DNA of 64,000 nucleotides from assembly GCA_038121105.1 (NCBI GenBank), contig JAYONB010000003.1:124001-188000 (forward strand). The letters run 5' to 3'. This DNA is from CALJDF01 sp038121105. Lineage in GTDB: Bacteria; Pseudomonadota; Alphaproteobacteria; SHVP01. The position numbers were made by a program, and so were the translations under genes. Shown here piece by piece: positions 32,972-43,994 of the stretch. Each line of letters opens with the position of its first letter. Position 1 is the first letter of the stretch. The notes beneath the pieces were generated by a model. That model was not told the origin of the DNA. It was given only the letters and a program-made list of their open reading frames with translations, and ran no database searches.

Positions 32972-33601
32972 ATGCCGGTCGACCTCCCTACCCTGCTCGC
33001 GTTCCTCGCGACCATTCTCGCGCTGGTGCTGTCGGTCGGCCCCGATACGTTGCTCATCATCCGCTACACGATGTCGTCGGGCCCGCGCACCGGCGCGGCG
33101 ACCGTGATCGGCGTCCAGCTGGGGCTGTTCAGCCATACCGCGCTGGCCGCGCTGGGAATCTCACTGGTGATCGCGTCGAGCACGATCGCCTTTAAGAGCA
33201 TCGCGGTGGTCGGCGCGGCGTATCTTGCCTGGCTCGGGATTCAGGGGTTTCGGTCGGGGCTGATCAATGTCGATGCGATGTCGGGCGGGCGCGTCGTGCG
33301 CCCGTTTGCAGGGATGCGCGATGCGCTGTTGACCAACCTGTTCAACCCCAAAGTCATCGTGCTTTTTCTCGCCCTGATGCCCAATTTCGTCGACCCGGCA
33401 CGCCGGGTGTGGCCGCAACTTGTCACGCTGGGGGTCGCGCTATTTGTAGTCAACGTGGTCTGGCAGATGGGCATCATGTTGGTGGCGGACCGCGCGCGCG
33501 TGTGGCTGGGCCGCCCGACGGTCCAACGCGCCGTCTCGTGGAGCACGAGCGCGGTGCTGTTCGTGTTTGCCGCGGGATTGCTGGTCGACCACGTTTTTTG
33601 A
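32972..33601 (+). CDS. LysE/RhtB family exporter
   Basis: 209-residue inner-membrane amino-acid or metabolite exporter with six helices. The family motif SVGPDTLLIIRYTMSSGPRTG lies near 23-43, and LTNLFNPKVIVLFLALMPNFV near 113-133. The substrate cannot be told from sequence. Confidence 0.92.
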   Translation: MPVDLPTLLAFLATILALVLSVGPDTLLIIRYTMSSGPRTGAATVIGVQLGLFSHTALAALGISLVIASSTIAFKSIAVVGAAYLAWLGIQGFRSGLINVDAMSGGRVVRPFAGMRDALLTNLFNPKVIVLFLALMPNFVDPARRVWPQLVTLGVALFVVNVVWQMGIMLVADRARVWLGRPTVQRAVSWSTSAVLFVFAAGLLVDHVF

Positions 33602-33604
33602 GGT

Positions 33605-33628
33605 CTCCTGACAGCAAGCTGTCGGGAG
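33605..33628. terminator. hairpin after the LysE gene
   Basis: CTCCTGACAG (33605-33614) pairs with CTGTCGGGAG (33619-33628) over ten positions, including one T-G, with a CAAG loop, three bases after the exporter stop. No T tract follows, so it may be a Rho-assisted terminator or mRNA-stabilising stem. Confidence 0.5.
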
Positions 33629-33670
33629 GGCTGCGCTAGGGATATAGACTGATCCCTTAAGGAGTACGCC

Positions 33671-34171
33671 ATGACCAACGACCCCAAGAACCTCGTCCGG
33701 ACCGCCGCCTTGCGGCCGGAAGACGCGGCCCACATCAAGCACCCGATGAACCCGAAGTCCGAGGTGTTCGTGCACCGGCTCAGCGATCATGCCGGGATCG
33801 AGCGCATGCATATGAACATCGCGCGCATTCCCGCCGGCAAAGAGAGCTACCTGCCGCACGCCCACACCCTGCAAGAAGAATGGCTGTTCGTTTTGGAGGG
33901 CAGCGGCACCGCACAGATTGGCGACGACGAAGTGGAGATCGGGGCCGGCGACTATCTCGGCTTTCCCACCGACGGCACGGTGCTCCATCTGAAAAACACC
34001 GGCACGCAAGACATGGTGGTTCTGCAAGGCGGCGAGCGCACGCCGCGCGAAGTCGCGCGGTTTCCGACGATCGCAAAGACGGCGGTGTTCGAGGTGCCCA
34101 AGGTGACGTTCTACGGCGACGACGGATCGGTCGAGGAACGCCACATCAGCGAATGGATTGCCAAGGACTGA
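33671..34171 (+). CDS. cupin-domain protein
   Basis: 166 residues. The cupin metal site is ARIPAGKESYLPHAHTLQEEWLFVLEG (about 51-77), with two His and a Glu, and the second motif is DYLGFPTDGTVLHLKN near 97-112. The beta-barrel fold is clear, the reaction is not. The ribosome site AAGGAG precedes the ATG. The next gene, fumC, starts 3 bases after its stop. Confidence 0.88.
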   Translation: MTNDPKNLVRTAALRPEDAAHIKHPMNPKSEVFVHRLSDHAGIERMHMNIARIPAGKESYLPHAHTLQEEWLFVLEGSGTAQIGDDEVEIGAGDYLGFPTDGTVLHLKNTGTQDMVVLQGGERTPREVARFPTIAKTAVFEVPKVTFYGDDGSVEERHISEWIAKD

Positions 34172-34174
34172 GCG

Positions 34175-35569
<1,395 letters not shown>

Positions 35570-35574
35570 GCGCG

Positions 35575-35814
35575 ATGATCGCCAAACGATCGGTCGTCGT
35601 TTCCGGCCATCGCACCAGCGTGTCGCTGGAACCGGCCTTTTGGGACGAGTTGGTGCGCCTCGCCAAGCGGCGCGGCATCTCGCTCAATACCTTGGTGGCC
35701 GAAATCGATGCGGTGCGGAACGGCAATCTATCGAGTGCGCTGCGCCTTTATATCTTGCAGGCGGTAAAGGCGGAACCGGCTAGCGATCCTGCAGCCGACG
35801 AAGAATACCCTTAA
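35575..35814 (+). CDS. ribbon-helix-helix domain protein
   Basis: 79 residues: KRSVVVSGHRTSVSLEPAFW at 4-23 is the ribbon, then WDELVRLAKRRGISLNTLVAEID and SALRLYILQAVKA are the helices, as in the RHH_4 family. Such proteins bind DNA as dimers, but this alphaproteobacterial family is uncharacterised. Its 3' end overlaps the end of the convergent AsmA gene by 35 bases. Likely in one transcript with fumC. Confidence 0.88.
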   Translation: MIAKRSVVVSGHRTSVSLEPAFWDELVRLAKRRGISLNTLVAEIDAVRNGNLSSALRLYILQAVKAEPASDPAADEEYP

Positions 35815-38800
35815 CCAGATCCTCGCCGGTGGCGGGCTTGGACTCTTGGGTTGGGGTCCCCTGTCCCGGGAGAGCCGGGATTCGGCTGTCCTGCGACGGG
35901 GCGGCCGCCGGGGCCGGCTGGGTGGTGGTAGGCCGGTCGTCGTCCTTGAGCAATTTGCGGATCAACGTCGTGCCAACACGTTGGGTGAGATATTGCTCGA
36001 GCGCTTGGGTACGGATGTTGCGCTGCGGGTTGTCGAGCGGGCCGGTGAGGTCAAGCCCGACATCGGGCGATTCGGGATGGTCGGTAAGGCGCGCGCTGGT
36101 GCGCATGTCGAGCCGCCAGCGAGGAAGGTCGACGACGGCGGTGCCGGTGCCGGCCGCGGCGTCGAGGGTTGCCGTGAGATCGGTGCTGCGGGCCACCCCG
36201 TCCTCGACCCGAAACGTGCCCTGGAAGGCGGTATAGCGGGTCTCGCCCCCTTCGAACGTGCGCACCAACAAATCGGCAAAATCGAGCGCCTCGTTCAGGT
36301 TGCCCAAGCGTTGGCTGAGCGACCGCAGGTCGATGCCGCGCACCACCCCGTCCTGCGCGGCGAACGACAGGTTGCCGTCGAGATTGTTGACGAGATCGAA
36401 TTGGCTTTGGCCGGTGGTCGTGAAGTCGCCGCGCATGTCGAACCGACCGGTGACGCGGTCGAGACCCGCGCTGGTTCGGAGCGCCTGTTCGATATTGGCG
36501 CCGTCGAGCGAGAGCGAGACGCCGACCCGCGCGACGCGATCGGCAACCGCCGTCACGCGGATTGCGGATCGACCTTCGAACAGGTTGGCGCTGAGCGGAT
36601 CGACCGTCAGCGTACCGTCTTCGAGCGCGGCGACGAGGGTCGGCTCTTGAAGAACGTAGTCGCCGTAGATCAGTCCGCGGGCATTAAGTTCGAGGCGCCC
36701 GTCGAAGCTTTGCAACGCGGTGAGGTCGATCGGGTCTTGCGACCAGCGATCGCCGCCTTGCGCCGAAGATCGTCCGGTGCCGGTGGACGCGGCACCGCCG
36801 CCGGCGCTGTTCGAAACGGGGAGAAACAGGTCGGCGAGAATTTCTCCGGTGTTGAGCCGGGCCTCGATGCGTGGGCGCGGCCCCGTGAAGTCGGCCGCCG
36901 CGTCGCCAACGTAATTGACCGGGCCGAGCGCACCTTCGATGCGGGAGATCGTGATCCGACCGGGTTGGCCGGCGATATCGGCCAACGTACGCACAGCGCC
37001 GAGATTGACCGCGGCAGGGCGATAGTCGACACCGACGGTGCGCAATAGTTGCGTCATGTCGGGGTGGTTGACTTGCAAGCTGAGATTGTAGGCCGGTGCG
37101 GACAACGGATCATCGAGGGCGCCGGAGATCGCCAGGGCAAGTGCAGCCGCGTTGATATCGGCCTCGAGGTTGACGGTGTCTTGGTTGCCGCGAAGCGCCG
37201 CCGTCACCGTCAGAGCGCCGTCCAGCGCGCGCTCGGTCGGCGCGAGCGTCAAGCCGGCAAGCTGCGCCGCGCGCACGAAGCTGGGGCTGTTGAGGGTGAC
37301 CCGCATATCGACCCGTGGTGCGGCCGCCAGCAGTTCGAGCCGACCATCCGCCGCGATGGTCATGTCGCCGATCTTGCTGGTGAGGTCGACCGCGAGATCC
37401 TCGACCGTGCCGATGACGCTGCCGCCGAGATCGATCGCTCCCAAGGCGCGCGCATCGACCGGCAGGTCGACCCCAAAGAAGCGCGCCGGCGCGGCGACAT
37501 CGCGGGACTTGACCGCCACGCGCGTATCAAAGGCCGGGACGGCCGCGAAATTGCCGGCCGAACCCGACACCGCGACCCCTGCTCCACCGGCGTCGGCGAT
37601 CGCGGCCTCGCGCAGCGTCAACGCGCCGCCCAGCAGTGACGCGTCCAGCGCAACGCCGCCGAACCGGCGACCGCCGAAGGTGAGCGAGTCGATCTTGATC
37701 TTGGTGTTGGTGTCGAAGGTATCGAGAACGGCAAACGCGCCGGTTCCGGTAGGGGCATTGGGCGCGCGATCGCCGGTCGCGGACGGCGACGGATCGTCCG
37801 CGAGATAGGCGTCGAGGTTGAGACGATCGATTTCAAGATCGACACTGAAGGAGGGCCGGGCGCGAAAGGCATAAGCCAACCCGCCGGTGATCCGCGAGGA
37901 GTCCAAGCGCAGGTCGATGCCGAATGCCTGGCCGAGGTCCGGCGTCGCCCGCACCTGACTCTGCAAACTGAACTGACGGAGCCGACCCGGCGCGACCCCG
38001 TCGAGCGACACCCCGAGCCATTCGGCGGCCGCACGGAAGTCCGCCGCCGCCAACTCAAGTCGGCCATCGAAACGCGGCTGTCCGTCAACCGTGGCGGCAC
38101 GGCCGGTTAGGCTGACGTCCGCCCCGCCCGGCAGCATCGCGCTGAGCGCGGCGAGGTCGACCGATTCATCGGCGACGCTGGCGGCGAGGCGAAACTGACG
38201 CACCAACCCGCCGCGAAAGGTCAACGCCTCGCCCGTTACGTTCACGCTCGCGGTGAGGCCGCCGAGCGCGGTGAGCGGATTTGTCGGCGGCGACGGCGCG
38301 ATGCCCGATCGCGACGGCGCGGTTTCGGCCGTTTGCGTGGACACCGCGTTGACCCAGGCGTCGAGATCGATCCGACCCACCGCCAAGGTCACGTCGAGGC
38401 CCGGCGCCGCGCCGAGCGATGCCGCAACCGCGCCGGTCGCACGGGTTTCCCCGACAGCCAGAACAAGGTCGTTGACCGCCAGAGTCTCGGCAGTGCCGGT
38501 CAGTTGAGCGGTGATCGAAAAGGTCTGCGCGCCGGGGATCACCAAGGGGGCATCGCTGTCGACCATCTTGGTGACGATGCTGAGGGCTTCGCGAAGGTCG
38601 CCACCGTCGAACGTGAATTTGGCATCGATCGAGGGGTCGGCCGCGAAAGGCGAGACGCTCCCTTGAACCGCGACGACCGCCCCACCCCGTTCGAGTTCGA
38701 GTTTGGCGCGCAGCGGCATGGCGGCGTCCTGCCGCGCCGCGCCGAGAGAAATATCGAACCCGACGGCTTGGTCGCGGACCGAGAACCGCCCCTCCGCGGC

Positions 38801-39352
38801 ATAGGGTCCTTGCACCAAATCATCCGCCGTGAAGGTTGCGGTGACGGCTTCGATTCGTTCGACACGGCCGGTTGTCGCGTCGGTGTAGTTGAGGGCGCCG
38901 TTGGCGATGACGACCCGTTCGACGCTGATCGGGGCCGCGGCGCTCGATTCGTCGGCAGGTGCCGACGCGCCGGTATCGAACTGCCAGTTGGCGGTGCCGT
39001 CGGCGGCAACTTCGAGGAAAAATTCGGGCTCGACCAAACGCACGCTAATCACCTGAATTTCGCCGCGCAGCAGAGGCCACAGGGCGACCTGCACGTCGAG
39101 GGCGCGCAGGGTCAGGAAATCGGCATCGCCGCCCGCGGTGGAGAGCCGTACGTCGGCTGCCGAGACGCGCGGCGTCGGCAGGACCGAGAGCGACAGATCG
39201 CCGTTCATCGCCAACGTACGCCCGGTGGCCCGTTCGATCGGTTCGGCGATCTCTTTTTTGTATTTGTTCCAGTCGATGAAACTGGGCGCGATCAGCGCCA
39301 CCGCGACGAGGAGGACGATCAAACCCGCAAGGATCAAGAGAACGCGCTTCAC
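35780..39352 (-). CDS. AsmA family protein (large)
   Basis: 1190 residues starting with a GTG preceded by GGAG. One N-terminal membrane helix (about 4-24) is followed by the AsmA N-terminal domain with IDWNKYKKEIAEPIERATGR, then a very long beta-rich stretch of repeated short strands, and a C-terminal AsmA_2 region (FDMRGDFTTTGQSQFDLVNN, then LSQRLGNLNEALDFADLL) and a Pro/Gln-rich tail. AsmA-like proteins are thought to form bridges for phospholipid transport between inner and outer membrane. Length is within the range of large members. It faces fumC-RHH. Confidence 0.9.
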   Translation of the reverse strand: MKRVLLILAGLIVLLVAVALIAPSFIDWNKYKKEIAEPIERATGRTLAMNGDLSLSVLPTPRVSAADVRLSTAGGDADFLTLRALDVQVALWPLLRGEIQVISVRLVEPEFFLEVAADGTANWQFDTGASAPADESSAAAPISVERVVIANGALNYTDATTGRVERIEAVTATFTADDLVQGPYAAEGRFSVRDQAVGFDISLGAARQDAAMPLRAKLELERGGAVVAVQGSVSPFAADPSIDAKFTFDGGDLREALSIVTKMVDSDAPLVIPGAQTFSITAQLTGTAETLAVNDLVLAVGETRATGAVAASLGAAPGLDVTLAVGRIDLDAWVNAVSTQTAETAPSRSGIAPSPPTNPLTALGGLTASVNVTGEALTFRGGLVRQFRLAASVADESVDLAALSAMLPGGADVSLTGRAATVDGQPRFDGRLELAAADFRAAAEWLGVSLDGVAPGRLRQFSLQSQVRATPDLGQAFGIDLRLDSSRITGGLAYAFRARPSFSVDLEIDRLNLDAYLADDPSPSATGDRAPNAPTGTGAFAVLDTFDTNTKIKIDSLTFGGRRFGGVALDASLLGGALTLREAAIADAGGAGVAVSGSAGNFAAVPAFDTRVAVKSRDVAAPARFFGVDLPVDARALGAIDLGGSVIGTVEDLAVDLTSKIGDMTIAADGRLELLAAAPRVDMRVTLNSPSFVRAAQLAGLTLAPTERALDGALTVTAALRGNQDTVNLEADINAAALALAISGALDDPLSAPAYNLSLQVNHPDMTQLLRTVGVDYRPAAVNLGAVRTLADIAGQPGRITISRIEGALGPVNYVGDAAADFTGPRPRIEARLNTGEILADLFLPVSNSAGGGAASTGTGRSSAQGGDRWSQDPIDLTALQSFDGRLELNARGLIYGDYVLQEPTLVAALEDGTLTVDPLSANLFEGRSAIRVTAVADRVARVGVSLSLDGANIEQALRTSAGLDRVTGRFDMRGDFTTTGQSQFDLVNNLDGNLSFAAQDGVVRGIDLRSLSQRLGNLNEALDFADLLVRTFEGGETRYTAFQGTFRVEDGVARSTDLTATLDAAAGTGTAVVDLPRWRLDMRTSARLTDHPESPDVGLDLTGPLDNPQRNIRTQALEQYLTQRVGTTLIRKLLKDDDRPTTTQPAPAAAPSQDSRIPALPGQGTPTQESKPATGEDLVKGILRRLQDR

Positions 39353-39540
39353 TAATCGAACTCCAAAAAAAAGACCGAGGGGCGGCCCCCCGCTGTCGGT
39401 AGGACGTCATCGCGGGAAGCGTATAGTGCCCGATCCCGCATGTAATTCCGACCCAATCGCCGTGCGACCGGGACACGGCGAGATGTGGTGGCTAGAATGC
39501 CCGGCGTCTAGGCTGCTTTATTTTTTGATAGCGGGGATTC

Positions 39541-41202
39541 TTGATGAAAGCCTCTGATTTATTCGTTCAATGCCTCGAAAACGAGGGCGTGACCCACATT
39601 TTTGGGGTGCCCGGCGAGGAAAACGCCGACGTCATGATCTCGCTGTTGGATAGCAAGATCGAGTTCGTTCTTTGCCGCCACGAACAGGCCGCCGCGTTTA
39701 TGGCCGACACCTACGGCCGGCTGACCGGCAAAGCCGGGGTATGCCTCGGCACGCTCGGGCCCGGCGCGACCAACCTGGTGACCGGCGTGGCCGACGCCAA
39801 TATGGATCGCGCGCCGCTCATCGCCATCATCGGGCAGGCATCGACCCGGCGGCTGCATAAAGAGAGCCACCAGAACATGGATTCGATCGCCATGTTCGCG
39901 CCAATTACCAAATGGGCGCAGTCGATCACCAGCCCGCACAATATTCCGGAAGTGGTGCGCAAGGCCTTCAAGATTGCCGAGTCGGAAAAACCCGGCGCGT
40001 GCGTCATCGAGCTGCCCGAGAACCTGGCCGAGGAAGATACCAACCAGATGCCGATGGATCGGCACAAGACCCGCCGGGCCGCCGCCGATCACAAAGCGAT
40101 CAAACAAGCCATCGATTTGATCGTCGACGCCAAGAACCCGCTGATCCTGGCGGGCAACGGCGCGGTGCGGAAGCGCGCGTCCAAACAACTCCAGCGTCTG
40201 GCCCACAAGACCGGCATCGGGGTGGTCAACACCTTCATGGGCAAAGGCGCGGTGCCGCGCACCGACCCGCATTGCTTGTTCACACTAGGTCTCCAGGGCC
40301 GCGATCACATTAACGCGGCCCTCGACGAAGCCGACGTGATCATCGCCGTGGGCTACGACCTCGTGGAGTACTCGCCGGAACATTGGAACAAGACCGGCGG
40401 CAAGACGATCATCCATGTCGACTTTTTCCCGGCGGAGGTGGATCAATCTTATCCGGTGACGGTCGACATCGTCTCCGACGTGGCCGACGCGCTGTGGCAA
40501 ATGAACGAGATGATCAACCAGCGCTTCGAGAGCAAGTTGCCGCTGTTCGACATCAACGCACGCGGCCCGCTGCGGCAAACGATCCTGGACGACTTCGCGA
40601 TGGAGAAGGACGACACCTCCTTCCCGATGAAGCCGCAAAAGATATTGTGGGACGTGCGCGAGTTTCTCGGACCGGACGACATTCTGCTGTCGGATGTCGG
40701 CGCCCATAAGATGTGGATCTCGCGCTATTACCAGTGCGACGAAGCCAACACCTGTTTGATCTCGAACGGGTTTTGCACGATGGGCTTCGCCTTCCCCGGT
40801 TCGATCGGCGCCAAGATGGCCTTTCCCGATCGCAAGGTGCTGTCGATCAACGGCGATGCCGGGTTCATGATGAACGCGCAGGACATCGAAACGGCGGCCC
40901 GGATGAAGGCCAACATCGTGGCCATGATATGGCTGGATGGCGAGTACGGGCTGATCAAGTGGAAGCAGCAGAACTCGTTCGACGGCAAGCACTCGGATCT
41001 GGCGTTCAACAATCCGGACTTCGAGCTGTTCGCCAAGTCGTTCGGGGTGTGGGGCAAGACGTTGACCGCGGCGGATCAGTTGAAACCGGCGTTGGAAGAG
41101 GCCTTTGCGCAGCCGGGGCCCGCATTGATCGCGGTGCCGGTCGACTATGCGGAGAACCGCAAGATGACCAAACGTCTGGGCGAACTCGCCTTTACGATCT
41201 AG
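39541..41202 (+). CDS. acetolactate synthase-like ThDP enzyme, stand-alone
   Basis: 553 residues with the three ThDP-enzyme domains: FGVPGEENADVMISLLD and the catalytic Glu in LCRHEQAAAFMADTYGRLTG near 43-62; the central domain; and the ThDP site SINGDAGFMMNAQDIETAA with an Asp in place. KESHQNMDS near 110 resembles the catabolic AlsS type more than the ilvB gene in this window. No small subunit is nearby. It may make acetolactate for overflow metabolism, or act on a different 2-oxo acid; the latter cannot be excluded. Followed by a DadA-like oxidase. Confidence 0.85.
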   Translation: MMKASDLFVQCLENEGVTHIFGVPGEENADVMISLLDSKIEFVLCRHEQAAAFMADTYGRLTGKAGVCLGTLGPGATNLVTGVADANMDRAPLIAIIGQASTRRLHKESHQNMDSIAMFAPITKWAQSITSPHNIPEVVRKAFKIAESEKPGACVIELPENLAEEDTNQMPMDRHKTRRAAADHKAIKQAIDLIVDAKNPLILAGNGAVRKRASKQLQRLAHKTGIGVVNTFMGKGAVPRTDPHCLFTLGLQGRDHINAALDEADVIIAVGYDLVEYSPEHWNKTGGKTIIHVDFFPAEVDQSYPVTVDIVSDVADALWQMNEMINQRFESKLPLFDINARGPLRQTILDDFAMEKDDTSFPMKPQKILWDVREFLGPDDILLSDVGAHKMWISRYYQCDEANTCLISNGFCTMGFAFPGSIGAKMAFPDRKVLSINGDAGFMMNAQDIETAARMKANIVAMIWLDGEYGLIKWKQQNSFDGKHSDLAFNNPDFELFAKSFGVWGKTLTAADQLKPALEEAFAQPGPALIAVPVDYAENRKMTKRLGELAFTI

Positions 41203-41235
41203 CGATCTGGGGCCCGGGCGGACCGGGAGCGCGCC

Positions 41236-42495
41236 ATGAAGATTGTGGTGATCAGCGCCGGCGTGGTCGGCGTCGCCACGGCCTACTACCTTGCGCAAGA
41301 CGGCCATACCGTGACGGTGGTGGACCGCGCGGCGGCGCCGGCATTGGGCTGCTCCTACGCCAATGCAGGCTTGGTGAACGGGTTGACGGCGTCGCAATGG
41401 TCGGCGCCAGGCATCCCCGCGACGGTGTTGCGCGACTTTTGGCGCCACGACGCGGCCTACCGCGTGCGCTTGCGCCCCGATGCGGCGGTGGCGGCGTGGC
41501 TCGTGCGCTTTTTCGGCAATTGCACCGCGACACGCACCGCCGAGATCAAGACCCACCTGCGCCGCTTGTCGGGCTATAGCCTGGCGCTGTTGCAAGAGAT
41601 GCGCGCAGCGCACGACCTTCGTTACGACGCGCGCACCGACGGGTTCATCTATCTCTATCCGACCGTCAAGAGTTTCGAGATCGCCAAGACGGCGGCGATG
41701 GGCGTGGACGACCCCGCGGTGCGGCCCAAACCGCTGGCGGGCGCGGCCCTGATCGAAACCGAACCGGCGCTCGCCGATGCCCGGGTGTCGTTCGCCGGCG
41801 GCTTGCACTACGACCGCGACGAAACCGGCGATGCCCGACTGTTTACGCAAAGGGTCGCGCGCGCCGCCACCGCGGCCGGGGTCGAGTTTCAGTTCGGGAC
41901 GACGGTGACGGGGATACGGGTTTCAGGGAACCGTGTGCGGGGCGTGGGTCTTGCCGTGGACGGCGCAACCGATGAACGGTCAGCCGATGCGGTGGTCCTG
42001 GCGGCGGGGGTCGAAAGCGTCGATCTCGCGGCGCCGTTTGGGCTGCGCCTACCGATCGTCCCGGTGAAGGGCTATTCCATCACGCTGGAAATGACGGACC
42101 GGGCCGCCCTTCCCCGCCACGCCGTGCAGGACGCCTTTCGTAAGGTGACGTTGACGCCGCTCGGCGGCCGGCTGCGGATCGCCGGCAAGGCCGACCTCGC
42201 CGGGCGCGACCGCACGATCGACCGGCGGCGGGCCGATACGGTGTTGGCGGCGCTGCCCGATCTGCTGCCCGGCGCAACGTGGCGCGGCGACCCCGACTAC
42301 TGGTCGGGCCTGCGTCCGATGACCGCCGACAGTTTGCCCCTTCTCGGGGCGACACACGTGGACGGGCTGTGGCTCAACACCGGCCACGGCAGTTTCGTGT
42401 TCACGCTGTCGTGCGGTTCGGGGCGCGTGGTGGCGGACCTGATCGGCGGCAAGACCCCAGCGATCGATCTGACGGGGCTGGGTTTGCGGACCTAG
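41236..42495 (+). CDS. D-amino-acid dehydrogenase-like FAD oxidoreductase
   Basis: 419 residues of the DadA/DAO fold. The N-terminal dinucleotide motif is VVISAGVVGVATAYYLAQ; the first Gly of GxGxxG is Ser7. VVDRAAAPALGCSYANAGL follows. Near the C-terminus are GDPDYWSGLRPMTADSLPLLG and LNTGHGSFVFTLSCGSGR, as in DadA. It would oxidise D-amino acids or small amines to 2-oxo acids with FAD. Its stop overlaps the convergent FAD-linked oxidase by four bases. Confidence 0.88.
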   Translation: MKIVVISAGVVGVATAYYLAQDGHTVTVVDRAAAPALGCSYANAGLVNGLTASQWSAPGIPATVLRDFWRHDAAYRVRLRPDAAVAAWLVRFFGNCTATRTAEIKTHLRRLSGYSLALLQEMRAAHDLRYDARTDGFIYLYPTVKSFEIAKTAAMGVDDPAVRPKPLAGAALIETEPALADARVSFAGGLHYDRDETGDARLFTQRVARAATAAGVEFQFGTTVTGIRVSGNRVRGVGLAVDGATDERSADAVVLAAGVESVDLAAPFGLRLPIVPVKGYSITLEMTDRAALPRHAVQDAFRKVTLTPLGGRLRIAGKADLAGRDRTIDRRRADTVLAALPDLLPGATWRGDPDYWSGLRPMTADSLPLLGATHVDGLWLNTGHGSFVFTLSCGSGRVVADLIGGKTPAIDLTGLGLRT

Positions 42496-43895
42496 AGCCG
42501 CAGGATCTTGCCGGGGTTCATGATGCCTTTGGGGTCCAGCGCGTGTTTGAGGGTGCGCATGACCGACAACGCGTCGCCATGTTCGGCGACCAGGAAGTCG
42601 ACCTTGCCGTAACCGACGCCGTGTTCGCCGGTGCAGGTGCCCTCCATGGCCAAGGCGCGGGCGACGAGGCTGTCGTTGAGGCGGCTGGCCTCGGCGACTT
42701 CTTTGGGATCGTCGGGCATCAACACGAACGACACATGAAAATTGCCGTCACCGACGTGGCCGACGATCGGGGCCGGGAGGAACGAGGCGTCGAGCTCGGC
42801 CTTGGTCTCGACGATGCATTCGGCCAACCTGGAGATCGGCACGCAGACATCGGTCGCCCAAAACTTACTGCCTGGTCGTAACGCCGCGGCGGCATAGGCC
42901 GCGTTGTGGCGGGCGTGCCATAACTTGGCGCGGTCTTCTTCGTTGGTGGCCCAGCTGAACCCGCCGCCGCCATTGTCGCTGGCGATTTCTTGGACCATCT
43001 CGGCTTGTTCTTTGACGCCCGCTTTGGTGCCGTGGAATTCCAGCCAGAGCGTCGGTTTGACGGGATGGTCCATGTCGAAGTGCCGGTTGGTCGCCTCGAT
43101 CTGCACTTCGTCGGCGAATTCGATGCGCGCCACCGGAATGCCGAGTTGGATGGTTTGAATGACGGCATCGACCGCACCTTGCACGGTGTCGAAGTGGCAA
43201 CTGGCGGCCGAGATCGCCTCGGGGATGCCGTAGAGGCGGACGCTGACCTCGGTGATGACACCGAGCGTACCTTCGGAGCCGACAAAAAGACGGGTGAGGT
43301 CGTACCCGGCGGAAGACTTGCGGGCGCGGCGCGCGGTTTTGACGATGCGGCCGTCGGGCATGACCACGGTAAGGCCGAGGACGTTCTCGCGCATCGTGCC
43401 GTAGCGCACCGCGTTGGTGCCCGACGCACGCGTCGCGGTCATTCCGCCCAAGGAGGCGTCGGCGCCTGGATCGATGGGGAAGAACAAGCCGGTGTCGCGC
43501 AAATGGGCGTTGAGCTGTTTGCGGGTGACGCCGGCCTGCACCGTGCAATCCAGATCTTCGGCGTTGACCTGCAAGACCTCGTTCATCTGCATCATGTCGA
43601 TCGACACGCCGCCTTGGATGGCGACGACATGGCCTTCGAGCGAGGTGCCGGCGCCGAACGGCACAATTGGCACGTCGTGCGCGGCGCAGATCTTGACGAC
43701 CTCGGCGACCTCTTCGGTCGAACGCACGAAGGCGACGCCGTCGGGGTCGCGATTAGGATGGTAGGATTCGTCCTTGCCGTGATGGGCGCGGACCGACGCG
43801 GAGGTCGAGAAGCGGTCGCCGAGCAGTGCGGTCAGGGCCTCGAAGGCCGGGGCGAAATCTTCCGGCCGGGTGGTCCGATCGGGCGCATCGTGCAT
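42492..43895 (-). CDS. FAD-linked oxidase, D-lactate/glycolate dehydrogenase type
   Basis: 467 residues. FAD-binding type 4 domain: VPIVPFGAGTSLEGHVVA near 94-111, GGMTATRASGTNAVRYGTM near 149-167, and FVGSEGTLGVITEVSVRLYG near 203-222. The C-terminal domain has CTGEHGVGYGK near 430, with the active-site His. It resembles D-lactate dehydrogenase (cytochrome) and GlcD. No GlcE or GlcF gene is nearby, which favours a stand-alone D-2-hydroxyacid dehydrogenase. Confidence 0.92.
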   Translation of the reverse strand: MHDAPDRTTRPEDFAPAFEALTALLGDRFSTSASVRAHHGKDESYHPNRDPDGVAFVRSTEEVAEVVKICAAHDVPIVPFGAGTSLEGHVVAIQGGVSIDMMQMNEVLQVNAEDLDCTVQAGVTRKQLNAHLRDTGLFFPIDPGADASLGGMTATRASGTNAVRYGTMRENVLGLTVVMPDGRIVKTARRARKSSAGYDLTRLFVGSEGTLGVITEVSVRLYGIPEAISAASCHFDTVQGAVDAVIQTIQLGIPVARIEFADEVQIEATNRHFDMDHPVKPTLWLEFHGTKAGVKEQAEMVQEIASDNGGGGFSWATNEEDRAKLWHARHNAAYAAAALRPGSKFWATDVCVPISRLAECIVETKAELDASFLPAPIVGHVGDGNFHVSFVLMPDDPKEVAEASRLNDSLVARALAMEGTCTGEHGVGYGKVDFLVAEHGDALSVMRTLKHALDPKGIMNPGKILRL

Positions 43896-43994
43896 GGCGT
43901 ACCTCTTTTGGAGAGAGGCCGAGTGTAGCGGTGCGGATCGATCTTCCGCAACGGCGGTTCACAGGGTGGGTGGCGGTGACTATGATCGCCGCGC

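Noticed and set aside
39361..39375. Run of A bases upstream of the AsmA gene read as a terminator
   Set aside because: On the minus strand the T-run is followed directly by the GGAG ribosome site of AsmA, and the adjacent GC stretch does not give a good stem; no upstream minus-strand gene would end there.
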